From Candidatus Competibacter denitrificans Run_A_D11 (GTDB taxonomy: Bacteria; Pseudomonadota; Gammaproteobacteria; Competibacterales; Competibacteraceae): 64,000 nucleotides of DNA. A program made the translations under genes and the position numbers. The stretch spans positions 62,001-126,000 of the forward strand of contig NZ_CBTJ020000101.1 in NCBI RefSeq assembly GCF_001051235.1, written 5' to 3'. Numbering within the stretch: the stretch's first letter is position 1; each line of letters begins with the position of its first letter. The notes below the pieces were generated by a model. That model did no database searches, was not told the origin of the DNA, and worked only from the letters and a program-made list of their open reading frames with translations. Shown here in pieces: positions 1-8,753 of the stretch.

Positions 1-2
1 AA

Positions 3-383
3 ATCGGGGAGACGGTGGCAGAGCTGAAGCCAGCGCCGGGCGAGCCTATCGCCATCATCCGCGCCGGCCTACAGGAGGCAGTAGCCAAACTGGCCGAAGC
101 GACCGATTGGATGCTGGAAACCCATTCCGCCGAAGATGTGATGGCAGTATCGGTCGATTATCTGATGCTGGCCGGTTTCGTTTGCGGCGGCTGGCAATTG
201 GCCCGTGCCGCGCACATCGCTAGCCAGAAGCGTAAAGACGATCCAGAACACGTTTTTTACGAGGCCAAGACGATCACAGCGTGCTTCTACGCCGAGCACA
301 TCCTGCCCAAGGCCACCGGCTTATGCGCTTCGATTAAACACGGCGGCGCTTCCATCATGGCCCTGACTGAAGAACAGTTCTAG
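3..383 (+). CDS. Acyl-CoA dehydrogenase, C-terminal part (5' truncated by window edge)
   Basis: The reading frame is open from base 3, so the gene starts outside the window; the GTG at 15 is internal. The visible ~126 residues are all helical and end in YAEHILPKATGL...SIMALTEEQF, which resembles the extra C-terminal helical domain of long acyl-CoA dehydrogenases (about 600 aa) that oxidise fatty acyl-CoA with FAD. No catalytic residue lies in this part. A malonyl-CoA decarboxylase follows on the same strand, so both may serve acyl-CoA metabolism, although a hairpin between them suggests separate transcripts. The family call rests on a short tail and on recall of relatives. Confidence 0.7.
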   Translation: MGETVAELKPAPGEPIAIIRAGLQEAVAKLAEATDWMLETHSAEDVMAVSVDYLMLAGFVCGGWQLARAAHIASQKRKDDPEHVFYEAKTITACFYAEHILPKATGLCASIKHGGASIMALTEEQF

Positions 384-389
384 CCCCAA

Positions 390-413
390 GACCGGGATTG
401 CTGAATCCCGGTC
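390..413 (+). terminator. Perfect 10-bp hairpin after acyl-CoA dehydrogenase
   Basis: GACCGGGATT (390-399), a GCTG loop and AATCCCGGTC (404-413) form a perfect 10-bp stem seven bases after the stop codon. No T-run follows, so it may be a weak intrinsic terminator or an mRNA 3'-end stabiliser. Confidence 0.5.
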
Positions 414-560
414 GTATCCAAGCCGTAGCCATTGCGCCCAAAAATCCGACTTCTTCCAAGCGAGCGCTGAGACTGATTTATACTTGAATTTGATCGAAAT
501 ACCACACGGCGCCTTGAACCGGCCCTCCCATGGCCGACCTTGAACCCAGGTACTTCCGCC

Positions 561-2015
561 ATGACTGAACAGACGACTCGCGAACCTGAAATCACCACCC
601 GAGACAGCCTGCTGGACCGGACGATGCAAAATCTCCGCGAAGCCTGGCGCGATGTAGCCGACTGGCGGGGTGGCCTGCTCTCGACCACCCCGAACCCGAA
701 CCTGCCCGACAAAGATGCCGAAGCGCTAAAAAACCAAATGCGCGATTGTCTGGAAGCGCGCGGCGGTGAAGTCTCGGCGCGCGCCCGTGCCGCTAATCTC
801 GGCCGGCTTTATCTGTCACTCAACGCCAAGGGTCGCAAGCGGTTTTTGAAAATTCTCGCCACCGAGTTTGACAGCGACCACCATGCCGTGAATAAAGCGG
901 CGGAACAACTGCGGCAAGCGGGCGACAACAGCGAGGAGCGTGCCAAGGCGGAGCGGGCGTTGCGCCAAGCATTGCAGCCACCCCGTGGCCGCCTATTGGC
1001 ACAGCTCAATGCGCTGCCTGAAGGCTTTCATTTTCTAGTTGACTTGCGGGCCGAACTCCTGGCATGGCGGCAGGATGATCCGGCGTTGGGAGCGTTGGAG
1101 CGGGATCTCCTCGCGCTGCTGGTATCGTGGTTCGATGTCGGCTTTCTGGAATTGCGGCGCATCACCTGGAACTCGCCGGCATCACTGCTGGAAAAGATGT
1201 TCGTCTATGAGGCCGTGCATCCGATCCGGGATTGGGGCGACCTGAAAAACCGCCTCAGTGTTGACCGCCGCTGTTTTGCCTTCTTCCACCCACGGATGCC
1301 CGACGAACCGCTGATTATCGTCCAGGTCGCCCTGGTCGATGGCATCGCCAACAATGTGCATACCTTGCTCGATGAATCCGCCCCAGTCTTCGAACCCACC
1401 GCCGCCGACACCGCTATTTTCTATTCCATTTCCAATGCGCACGAAGGACTGAGCGGCATCAGTTTCGGCAACTTTCTGATCAAGCGGGTGGTGGATGAAT
1501 TGACAACCGAATTTAGCAATCTCAAAACTTTTGCCACGCTCTCGCCGATTCCCGGTTTCCGCGATTGGCTGGATAGCAAGCTGCAAGAATCCGACGCTGA
1601 CGCGGAGCTGCTGACCGCTGCCGAACGCAAAGCCCTGGTAACGGCTGCCAATGCTGGCAAGGAACCCGTCTCTTTGCAGACCTTGCTGGCCACGTCGGAT
1701 TGGCACGGCAATACCGAGCTTGCCAAGGCGTTAAAACCACCCCTGCTGCGCTTGTGTTCCCGCTATCTCGCCAAAGAAAAACGCCCAGGCGGGACCGCTC
1801 TGGACCGCGTAGCACATTTCCACCTGTCCAACGGCGCACGAATCGAACGGCTGAACTGGTTGGCGGATACCTCGCTTAAGGGCATGAGCCAGGCGGTGGG
1901 AATGATGGTGAATTATCTATATAAGCTCAGTGACATCGAAACCAATCATGAGGCTTATCGCGGCGAAGGCAAGGTGATGACGTCCTCAACCATCCGGGCT
2001 TTGCTGAAGAGTTGA
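561..2015 (+). CDS. mcd: Malonyl-CoA decarboxylase
   Basis: Converts malonyl-CoA to acetyl-CoA and CO2, limiting malonyl-CoA or allowing growth on malonate. The 484-residue product has the family layout: a helical N-terminal half, then an acetyltransferase-like catalytic half. Diagnostic stretches are SISNAHEGLSGISFGNF near residues 288-304, LSPIPGF near 327, and the HLSNGARIERLNW block near 420 that carries the presumed catalytic His. An in-frame TTG at 540 would add seven residues, but the ATG at 561 with AGG ten bases upstream is the better start. No malonate transporter or malonyl-CoA synthetase is adjacent, so a role in fatty-acid balance beside the upstream acyl-CoA dehydrogenase is as likely as malonate catabolism. 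Confidence 0.9.
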   Translation: MTEQTTREPEITTRDSLLDRTMQNLREAWRDVADWRGGLLSTTPNPNLPDKDAEALKNQMRDCLEARGGEVSARARAANLGRLYLSLNAKGRKRFLKILATEFDSDHHAVNKAAEQLRQAGDNSEERAKAERALRQALQPPRGRLLAQLNALPEGFHFLVDLRAELLAWRQDDPALGALERDLLALLVSWFDVGFLELRRITWNSPASLLEKMFVYEAVHPIRDWGDLKNRLSVDRRCFAFFHPRMPDEPLIIVQVALVDGIANNVHTLLDESAPVFEPTAADTAIFYSISNAHEGLSGISFGNFLIKRVVDELTTEFSNLKTFATLSPIPGFRDWLDSKLQESDADAELLTAAERKALVTAANAGKEPVSLQTLLATSDWHGNTELAKALKPPLLRLCSRYLAKEKRPGGTALDRVAHFHLSNGARIERLNWLADTSLKGMSQAVGMMVNYLYKLSDIETNHEAYRGEGKVMTSSTIRALLKS

Positions 2016-2170
2016 TCACCGACCAGTCCGAATCCCAATGCGCCAATTAAGACGGAAGAGAGCGAGGCGCCATGATCAATCATCGAGAGCCAGTGTCCAC
2101 CTCTATCCGTCATGCAAGTCTGTTACAGTAGTACCCTATCACTAAAAGCAATGACTCCAGGAGGGCACTG

Positions 2171-2369
2171 ATGAACTGTAGGCTGGCTCGCATTCTGGCG
2201 GGTCTGTGTGGTTTGTGCGTCCTGTTTTCCGCCACAGCCGCTGAACAGCTCGGCATGAGCAGTCGATAACTGGAAACCGGATCGCTGTTCCCGTGAGCGC
2301 GCCTCCAATAGCGGCAACCCTCCGTCGGACACCGGCCGTGAACTAGAAAAACTCCTGCTGAAGCGTTAG
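2171..2369 (+). pseudogene. Small secreted-protein gene, probably frameshifted
   Basis: An ATG at 2171 sits behind a strong Shine-Dalgarno (CAGGAGGG, 2156-2163). It opens a 32-residue frame (stop 2267-2269) that is almost entirely a signal peptide: MNCRLARILAGLCGLCVLF followed by SATAAEQ. At about 2265 another frame continues as DNWKPDRC...SGNPPSDTGRELEKLLLKR to a stop at 2367-2369, with a composition typical of a mature small protein. A one-base indel near 2260 would join the two into a roughly 65-residue exported protein. Either the gene is broken, or only the short peptide is made. I do not recognise the family. Confidence 0.4.
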
Positions 2370-2429
2370 TTGGTCGGTAAGACGGTTTTTTCGCCGCACT
2401 CCCTCCTGATCCACGCTTGATCCTACAAC

Positions 2430-2455
2430 CGGCGATGCTTACATCGCCGCCTTTT
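2430..2455 (+). terminator. Hairpin with T-run just before ettA
   Basis: CGGCGATG (2430-2437), a CTTA loop and CATCGCCG (2442-2449) give an 8-bp stem followed by CCTTTT. It ends about 25 bases before the ettA start, so it may terminate the upstream transcript or act as an attenuator in the ettA leader. The rest of 2016-2478 shows only the small frameshifted gene at 2171-2369. Confidence 0.5.
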
Positions 2456-2478
2456 GGCTATAGAGTCGAATAAAACGC

Positions 2479-4143
2479 ATGGCCCAATACATCTACACCA
2501 TGAGCCGCGTGGGCAAAGTGGTACCGCCCAAGCGGGAAATCCTGAAAGACATTTCCCTGTCGTTTTTCCCCGGTGCCAAGATTGGCGTACTCGGCCTGAA
2601 CGGTTCCGGCAAATCCACCTTGCTGCGCATCATGGGCGGGGTTGATACCGATATTCTTGGCGAAGCGCGGCCGCAACCCGGTATCAAGATCGGCTTGCTC
2701 TCCCAGGAACCGCAACTCGATCCGTCCAAGGATGTCCGCAGTAACGTCGAGGATGCGGTACAGCCGATCAAAGCTGCACAGGCTCGGCTGGAAGAGGTCT
2801 ATGCCGCCTACGCTGATGCCGACGCCGATTTCGAGAAGTTAGCCGCTGAACAGGCGGAACTGGAAAGCTACCTGCAAGCCACCGATGGCCACAATCTGGA
2901 GCGCACGCTGGATGTCGCCGCCGATGCGCTGCGATTGCCGGCCTGGGATGCCGATGTCGGTAAACTGTCCGGCGGCGAGCGACGGCGGGTCGCACTGTGT
3001 CGGCTGCTGCTCGCCAAACCCGACATGCTCCTGTTGGATGAGCCGACCAACCATCTCGACGCTGAATCCGTGGCCTGGCTGGAACGCTTTCTCCAGGATT
3101 ATCCCGGCACCGTCGTCGCTGTGACCCATGATCGCTATTTCCTTGATAACGTCGCCGGCTGGATTCTGGAACTGGATCGCGGCCGGGGCATTCCCTGGGA
3201 AGGCAACTATTCCTCCTGGCTGGAGCAGAAGGAACAGCGACTAGAGATTGAGGAAAAACAGGAAACCGCCCACATCAAAGCAATGAAAGCGGAATTGGAA
3301 TGGGTACGTGCCAACCCCAAAGGCCGCCATGCCAAGAGCAAAGCCCGCGTCGCTCGCTTCGAGGAATTGGAGTCACAGGAATTCCAGAAGCGCAATGAGA
3401 CCCAGGAACTCTATATTCCGCCGGGGCCACGCTTGGGTGATTTGGTCGTCGAGGCCACTGGTCTACGCAAAGGTTTTGGCGACCGTTTGCTGATCGATGG
3501 TCTTGATTTCAAGCTACCCAAGGGCGGCATCGTCGGCGTAATCGGCCCCAACGGCGCGGGTAAGACGACCTTGTTTCGGATGCTGGTCGGCCAGGAGCAA
3601 CCAGATGGCGGCACACTGCGAGTGGGCGATACCGTCAAACTGGCTTATGTCGATCAATCGCGCGATGCCCTGGCCCCTGATAAAACGGTCTGGCAGGAAA
3701 TCTCCGATGGGTTGGATGTCATCGCTATCGGTAGTTACCAGATCAACTCCCGCGCGTATGTCGGTCGCTTCAATTTCAAAGGACCCGATCAGCAGAAGTT
3801 CGTCAAAGATCTATCCGGTGGCGAGCGCAACCGAGTCCATCTTGCCAAGCTGTTGAAAAGCGGCGGCAATGTGTTGTTGCTGGACGAACCGACCAACGAT
3901 TTGGACGTAGAAACGCTGCGGGCGCTGGAGGAAGCCTTGCTAGCCTTTGCCGGCTGTGCAGTGATTATCTCCCATGATCGCTGGTTCCTGGATCGCATCG
4001 CCACCCATATCCTGGCGTTCGAGGGTGATTCCCAAGTGATCTGGTTTGAAGGCAATTACGCCGATTACGAAACTGACCGCAAACGACGTTTGGGTGTAGC
4101 GGCCGACCAGCCACATCGGATCAAATACCGGAAGCTGGCGTGA
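2479..4143 (+). CDS. ettA: Energy-dependent translational throttle protein EttA (ABC-F)
   Basis: A soluble ABC-F ATPase that binds the ribosomal E site and gates the first peptide bonds according to the ATP/ADP ratio. At 554 residues it matches EttA length. Two ABC domains are clear: Walker [10 protein letters not shown] (39-47), signature LSGGERRR (~163), Walker [12 protein letters not shown] (~185); then GPNGAGKTT (~356), LSGGERNR (~445) and [11 protein letters not shown] (~467). The segment between them holds the charged ABC-F linker, and the protein ends in a basic tail (DRKRRLG...KYRKLA). It has no membrane segments. No good Shine-Dalgarno is visible; the start is chosen because [20 protein letters not shown] matches the family N-terminus. 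Confidence 0.96.
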   Translation: MAQYIYTMSRVGKVVPPKREILKDISLSFFPGAKIGVLGLNGSGKSTLLRIMGGVDTDILGEARPQPGIKIGLLSQEPQLDPSKDVRSNVEDAVQPIKAAQARLEEVYAAYADADADFEKLAAEQAELESYLQATDGHNLERTLDVAADALRLPAWDADVGKLSGGERRRVALCRLLLAKPDMLLLDEPTNHLDAESVAWLERFLQDYPGTVVAVTHDRYFLDNVAGWILELDRGRGIPWEGNYSSWLEQKEQRLEIEEKQETAHIKAMKAELEWVRANPKGRHAKSKARVARFEELESQEFQKRNETQELYIPPGPRLGDLVVEATGLRKGFGDRLLIDGLDFKLPKGGIVGVIGPNGAGKTTLFRMLVGQEQPDGGTLRVGDTVKLAYVDQSRDALAPDKTVWQEISDGLDVIAIGSYQINSRAYVGRFNFKGPDQQKFVKDLSGGERNRVHLAKLLKSGGNVLLLDEPTNDLDVETLRALEEALLAFAGCAVIISHDRWFLDRIATHILAFEGDSQVIWFEGNYADYETDRKRRLGVAADQPHRIKYRKLA

Positions 4144-4179
4144 ACTTGTCGCGCGTTATCGGGGCGAGCTAATCACATC

Positions 4180-5157
4180 ATGTCGCGCCAAAAACACCTG
4201 CGTCCGCTGGCAATAACCGCCGTGCTGGCGATGGCGTTGTATCTGCTGGCCGCCTTCGCGGGCGACGCCCGGCAGATCGGCAACGCCCTCGCTGCCATCA
4301 CTTGGCCGCAACTGGCCCTGATTTTAGGGCTGTCGTTGCTTAACTACGCCCTGCGTTTCTTGCGCTGGCAATACTACGTTGTGCTCTTCGGTCATCAGAT
4401 CCCCCGGTTGCGGCACTTCGCCTATTATCTGGCCGGCTTCGCCTTTACCGTGACGCCGGGCAAGGCCGGGGAAGCGGTACGTTCACTGTATCTAAAACCG
4501 CACGGCATGGGTTATGCGGAAAGTCTGGCGGCGTTCTTTGTCGAGCGTCTGCTGGATGTGCTCGCCATTGCCGCCCTGGCGCTGGGCGGTGCTTGGCTAT
4601 TCCCAAATTACCGCACGTTTGTGCTGCTATCCTGCCTTGGGTTGATCACGTTCACCTGGTTGATGGTCCGGCCTGAACTGCCAGATCGCCTAGAGGCGTG
4701 GGCTGCACGCCCCCTCCACCTTCGCCAACTACCGCCTGTTTTACAACGTTTGGCCAAACTGTTGCACGCCTCCACTCTGTTGCTAACTACCCGAAAGCTC
4801 TATGGAGGTTTAGCTATTGGGATCTTGGCTTGGGCGACGGAGGGTTTCGCCCTGTATCTGATCTTAAAGGGTATGAACGTGACGCTGCCGGTCGGCACCG
4901 CAATCGGTATTTATGCCGTCAGTGTTTTGGCCGGTGCGCTATCCTTTTTGCCGGGAGGACTGGGCGGTACGGAAGCCATCATGGGGCTGTTGCTGATCTT
5001 GGCTGGTGTCGGTTCCAGTACGGCTATTGCCGCCACCCTGCTGTGCCGCTTTACCACTTTATGGTTCGCCGTATTGATCGGCCTGCTAGCTCTGCTAGGA
5101 CTTGAAGTCGGGTCAGGCTCCAATGCCAGATTGGCACCGCTCGCTCCAGATCGCTAG
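4180..5157 (+). CDS. Flippase-like / lysylphosphatidylglycerol-synthase-TM family membrane protein
   Basis: A 325-residue polytopic inner-membrane protein with about eight hydrophobic segments. It carries the family hallmark FAFTVTPGKAGEAVRSLYLK near residues 86-105 and a glycine-rich FLPGGLGGTEA segment in the C-terminal part. Members of this family (the membrane part of MprF, AglD-like proteins) are linked to lipid or polyprenyl-linked sugar translocation. It is followed 33 bases later by a UbiA-type prenyltransferase and DprE1/DprE2-like enzymes. I infer that it may move the polyprenyl-phosphoryl sugar across the inner membrane. That role comes from context only; the family covers many substrates. 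Confidence 0.7.
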   Translation: MSRQKHLRPLAITAVLAMALYLLAAFAGDARQIGNALAAITWPQLALILGLSLLNYALRFLRWQYYVVLFGHQIPRLRHFAYYLAGFAFTVTPGKAGEAVRSLYLKPHGMGYAESLAAFFVERLLDVLAIAALALGGAWLFPNYRTFVLLSCLGLITFTWLMVRPELPDRLEAWAARPLHLRQLPPVLQRLAKLLHASTLLLTTRKLYGGLAIGILAWATEGFALYLILKGMNVTLPVGTAIGIYAVSVLAGALSFLPGGLGGTEAIMGLLLILAGVGSSTAIAATLLCRFTTLWFAVLIGLLALLGLEVGSGSNARLAPLAPDR

Positions 5158-5190
5158 CGATCCTAAAGGATAGCAACCCCCTCAAACGCG

Positions 5191-6627
5191 ATGACCACAC
5201 CCGCCCAGACTCCCCCACTCTGCGTCGATCTCGACGGCACGCTGATCAAAACCGATCTGTTGATCGAATCATTTTTCCTGCTCCTCGGTAGATATCCCTT
5301 GCTCGCTTTACTGGTTCCTTTCTGGCTGCTGCGGGGTAAGACCCGTCTCAAGCAGGAACTGGCACGCCGGGTAGCGCTGGACACCGCGACACTCCCCTAT
5401 CATCCGCTCTTTCTACCCTGGCTGCGCGAACAACACGCGCGCGGGCGCGTTCTAGTTTTGGCGACCGCCGCCGCCGAACCGCTCGCCCGCCAAGTCGCCG
5501 AGCATTTGCAGCTTTTCTCACAAACCCTTGCTACAACCAACAGCACCAATCTATCCGGCCAGAATAAGGCTGAACAGCTCAGTCAGCGTTTTGGCGAGCG
5601 CGGCTTTGACTACGCAGGCAATGACCGGGCTGATCTGGCGGTCTGGAAACGGGCGCGCCAGGCGATTTTGGTCAATCCAGCACGCGGGGTGCATGAGCAG
5701 GCCGCGCGAACCGCCGAGATTGCCGCTGAGTTCGATGATCGCCAAGGCGAGGGACTGAAACTCTGGTTCAGGGCGTTGCGCCTGCATCAATGGCTGAAAA
5801 ATATTCTGATCTTTGTCCCTTTGCTGGCGGCCCATCGACTGCTGGAAACCCCCCTGCTGCTGCAAGCAGCGTTGGCTTACCTCGCCTTTGGTCTGTGCGC
5901 TTCCAGTGTATATTTATTGAACGACTTACTGGATTTACCCGCCGACCGTCGGCATCCGCGTAAACGGTTGCGGCCATTCGCCGCTGGTACGATACCGATT
6001 CTAGCCGGCGCGCTGGCAGTTCCCACCCTGCTGACGCTGGCATTCACGCTGGCGGCCATCGCTCTACCCGCACCGTTTTTTGGAGTTCTGCTCAGCTACT
6101 ATGTGCTGACCTTGGCTTATTCGCTCTATCTCAAGCAGAGCGTGATGCTGGATGCAGTAGTGTTGGCTGCGCTGTACACCCTACGAATCATCGCCGGCGC
6201 AGCAGCGACCGCTATCATCCCCACCTTTTGGTTGCTCGCATTTTCTATGTTCATCTTCCTGAGTCTGGCGCTGGTCAAACGTTACGCCGAGCTGTTGGCC
6301 CTGCAAGATCTGGGGCAGAGCGCGGCGCAGGGACGCGGCTACCGAATTGATGATTTACAACTGCTGCAAACGCTGGGCGGTGCTAGCGGTTATCTGAGCG
6401 TGCTGGTGCTAGCACTCTACATCAACAGTAGCGCCAGCCAGACCTTGTACCGGCACCCCGAAGCGATCTGGCTGCTTTGTCCATTGCTGCTTTATTGGAT
6501 CAGCCGCATATGGCTGAAAACCCATCGGGGTGAGATGCACGACGACCCGGTGATCTTTGCGGTACAAGATCGGGTCAGCCAGATCTTGACCCTGATCGGG
6601 GCGATTATTGTTGGATTGGCATTGTGA
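5191..6627 (+). CDS. HAD-UbiA fusion prenyltransferase (decaprenyl-phosphate phosphoribosyltransferase type)
   Basis: The 478-residue protein joins two domains. Residues ~8-185 are a HAD-like phosphatase (VDLDGTLIKTDLLIES with the nucleophile Asp pair, and a later YAGNDRADLAVW loop). Residues ~190-478 are a UbiA membrane prenyltransferase with eight or nine helices and the Asp-rich motif NDLLDLPADRRHPRKRLRP (~244). The sequence around this motif fits DPPR synthases, which attach phosphoribose from PRPP to polyprenyl phosphate; the HAD domain could then remove the 5-phosphate. Its stop overlaps the start of the DprE1-like gene (GTGA, 6624-6627), indicating coupled translation. Exact substrate is inferred from this neighbourhood. 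Confidence 0.82.
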   Translation: MTTPAQTPPLCVDLDGTLIKTDLLIESFFLLLGRYPLLALLVPFWLLRGKTRLKQELARRVALDTATLPYHPLFLPWLREQHARGRVLVLATAAAEPLARQVAEHLQLFSQTLATTNSTNLSGQNKAEQLSQRFGERGFDYAGNDRADLAVWKRARQAILVNPARGVHEQAARTAEIAAEFDDRQGEGLKLWFRALRLHQWLKNILIFVPLLAAHRLLETPLLLQAALAYLAFGLCASSVYLLNDLLDLPADRRHPRKRLRPFAAGTIPILAGALAVPTLLTLAFTLAAIALPAPFFGVLLSYYVLTLAYSLYLKQSVMLDAVVLAALYTLRIIAGAAATAIIPTFWLLAFSMFIFLSLALVKRYAELLALQDLGQSAAQGRGYRIDDLQLLQTLGGASGYLSVLVLALYINSSASQTLYRHPEAIWLLCPLLLYWISRIWLKTHRGEMHDDPVIFAVQDRVSQILTLIGAIIVGLAL

Positions 6628-7937
6628 CGGAACGTGCCGCCACCCTCTCGTGGGGCCGCTATCCCCGCACCCGACAGACGCTCTTCCGCTACCACGACCG
6701 TCACGCTACGCTCCCTGCAACTGAGTATCCCCTGCTCCCCTATGGCAACGGCCGCAGCTACGGTGATAGCTGCCTCAATGACGGCGGCGTCTTGCTGCAT
6801 ACGCGCGGGTTGGACCGCTTCATCGCTTTCGATGCTGTAACTGGGGTGATGCGCTGCGAAGCTGGTGTTTTGCTTGCCGAAATTCTGGCGCTGGTCGTGC
6901 CGCAAGGCTGGTTCTTGATGGTGACGCCAGGCACGCAATTTGTGACGCTCGGTGGCGCCATCGCCAACGATGTGCATGGCAAAAACCATCATCGCGCCGG
7001 GACATTCGGCGCCCATGTCCGCTGCTTCGAATTACTGCGTTCGGATGGCAGCCGCCTGCGCTGCTCACCGACCGAAAATACCGACTGGTTCGCCGCGACC
7101 GTCGGCGGCCTGGGCCTGACCGGACTCATCGTTTGGGCAGAAATTCAGCTCCGGCGCATCGCCAATCCCTGGATCGCCAGTGAAACGATCCGTTTTGGCG
7201 GCTTGGATGAGTTTTTTGCCGTCTCGGCTGACTCCGACGATGATTACGAATATACCGTTGCCTGGCTCGATTGCGCTTCGCGCGGCGCCGCCTTGGGGCG
7301 CGGTTTATTCATGCGCGGCAATCACGCTCCAGCCCTCTGCGCGACACAGCCCCGCGCACCCACCGGGCGATTGAGCGTACCCTTTGCGCCGCCGTGCTCG
7401 CTGATCAATTCCTGGAGCCTGAAGACCTTCAACACGCTTTATTATCATCGGCAGCGGACCAGGATCACGCGCGCAATCGCGCACTACGCACCTTTTTTCT
7501 ACCCACTCGACAGCCTGCTGGCCTGGAACCGGATTTACGGGCGACACGGTTTTTTGCAATACCAATGTGCGATTCCCGGCGCCCAAGGCCACGCTGCGAC
7601 CCGCGAATTACTGGAGCGCATCGCGCACTCCGGCATGGGGTCGTTTCTGGCGGTCTTGAAAATCTTCGGTGCAATTCCAGCGGTCGGCTGGCTGTCGTTT
7701 CCCCGACCCGGCGTGACGCTGGCGCTGGATTTTCCCAACCAGGGTCCAGCAACGTTCCGACTGTTGGAGTCGCTAGACGCGGTCGTGGCAACGGCGGGCG
7801 GCGCAGTGTATCCAGCGAAAGATGCCCGGATGAGCGCGTTACGGTTTCGAGAATTTTTCCCGCAATGGCCACATTTCAGAGCTTATATCGATCCCCGGTT
7901 TTCTTCGAGTTTCTGGCGGCGGGTGATGGAGGAATGA
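6624..7937 (+). CDS. FAD-dependent decaprenylphosphoryl-ribose 2'-oxidase-like protein (DprE1-like)
   Basis: Probably oxidises the 2'-OH of polyprenyl-phosphoryl-ribose, the first half of its epimerisation to arabinose. The 437-residue protein has a VAO-type FAD domain (GNGRSYGDSCLNDGG near residue 38) and the DprE1 motif DVHGKNHHRAGTFG near 116-129, including the His that binds flavin in mycobacterial DprE1. The C-terminal part aligns by eye with mycobacterial DprE1: SFPRPGVTLALDFP against SFPIPGWNICVDFP, then YPAKDAR with the conserved Lys (399). Ala367 occupies the position of the Cys targeted by benzothiazinones. It starts with GTG overlapping the upstream stop, and the DprE2-like partner follows three bases after its stop. 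Confidence 0.87.
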   Translation: MTERAATLSWGRYPRTRQTLFRYHDRHATLPATEYPLLPYGNGRSYGDSCLNDGGVLLHTRGLDRFIAFDAVTGVMRCEAGVLLAEILALVVPQGWFLMVTPGTQFVTLGGAIANDVHGKNHHRAGTFGAHVRCFELLRSDGSRLRCSPTENTDWFAATVGGLGLTGLIVWAEIQLRRIANPWIASETIRFGGLDEFFAVSADSDDDYEYTVAWLDCASRGAALGRGLFMRGNHAPALCATQPRAPTGRLSVPFAPPCSLINSWSLKTFNTLYYHRQRTRITRAIAHYAPFFYPLDSLLAWNRIYGRHGFLQYQCAIPGAQGHAATRELLERIAHSGMGSFLAVLKIFGAIPAVGWLSFPRPGVTLALDFPNQGPATFRLLESLDAVVATAGGAVYPAKDARMSALRFREFFPQWPHFRAYIDPRFSSSFWRRVMEE

Positions 7938-7940
7938 GAG

Positions 7941-8681
7941 ATGCGCAAAGTGTTGATCGTCGGTGCTACGTCGGCCATCGCCGAAGCCGTAGCACGGTTG
8001 CTCGCGGCGCGGGGTGACTTCCTGTATCTGGTGGGCCGTCGCGCTGAAATGCTTGAAGCAATCGCCGCCGACCTACGGATACGTGGTGCAGCGCGGGTGC
8101 AAACCGAGACGCTAGACATTAACACCATCGAACACCACGCGGCTTTGCTCGATCACGCAGCGGCTGCACTGGGCGGTCTGGACACTGTACTCGTTGCGCA
8201 CGGTACCTTGTCAGAGCAGGCAGCGTGTCAACAATCAGTAGCGTTAACCTTTCAAGAATTGCACACCAATGCGCTCAGCGTCATCGCCCTGCTGACCTTG
8301 GTCGCTAACCGTTTTGAGAGCCAGCGAGCTGGCACAATAGTGGTGATCTCCTCGGTCGCCGGCGACCGAGGCCGACAGAGTAATTACGTTTACGGTACGG
8401 CCAAGGCTGCGGTAAGTAGCTTTTTGAGCGGTTTGCGGCAGCGCCTGCACCAAGCGGGCGTACGGGTGCTCACGATCAAACCCGGTTTCGTCGATACGCC
8501 GATGACCCGGGATTTTGCAAAAAACCCGCTATGGGCTAAGCCAGAGCGGGTCGCAAGCGATATTGTTCGAGCGATGGAAAAAGGGAAGGATGTGGTTTAT
8601 ACGCCCGGATTTTGGCGACCCGTTATGTGGATCATCAAATCCATTCCAGAACGAATTTTCAAGTCTCTTTCATTTCTTTAG
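7941..8681 (+). CDS. SDR-family decaprenylphosphoryl-2-keto-ribose reductase-like protein (DprE2-like)
   Basis: Expected to reduce the keto intermediate made by the preceding DprE1-like oxidase to polyprenyl-phosphoryl-arabinose with NAD(P)H. The 246-residue Rossmann protein shows the nucleotide-binding GATSAIAEA near residue 9, an ISSVAGDRGRQSNYVYGTAK block with catalytic Tyr151 and Lys155, and the following VRVLTIKPGFVDTPM typical of this SDR branch. The ATG is at 7941, three bases after the previous stop. It is the last gene of the cluster; the next gene converges from the other strand. Other SDR substrates cannot be excluded on sequence alone, but the pairing is the standard DprE1-DprE2 arrangement. 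Confidence 0.85.
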   Translation: MRKVLIVGATSAIAEAVARLLAARGDFLYLVGRRAEMLEAIAADLRIRGAARVQTETLDINTIEHHAALLDHAAAALGGLDTVLVAHGTLSEQAACQQSVALTFQELHTNALSVIALLTLVANRFESQRAGTIVVISSVAGDRGRQSNYVYGTAKAAVSSFLSGLRQRLHQAGVRVLTIKPGFVDTPMTRDFAKNPLWAKPERVASDIVRAMEKGKDVVYTPGFWRPVMWIIKSIPERIFKSLSFL

Positions 8682-8731
8682 AACCTGGGGATTTCAGTAG
8701 CTTCTGACAATACATCAGATACGCAATATTG

Positions 8732-8753
8732 GTAGCCCTCATTTAGTGGCTAC
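8732..8753. terminator. Short hairpin between convergent genes
   Basis: GTAGCC (8732-8737) and GGCTAC (8748-8753) can pair around a 10-base loop in the 72-base space between the convergent DprE2-like and nudL genes. The stem is only 6 bp without a long T-run, so a terminator role is tentative. Confidence 0.3.

Noticed and set aside
540..560. TTG at 540 as the start of malonyl-CoA decarboxylase
   Set aside because: The ATG at 561 has a better ribosome site and normal family length.
7271..8017. A 248-codon plus-strand frame overlapping the DprE1-like and DprE2-like genes
   Set aside because: It is a +2-frame reading of two well-supported genes with no independent support.
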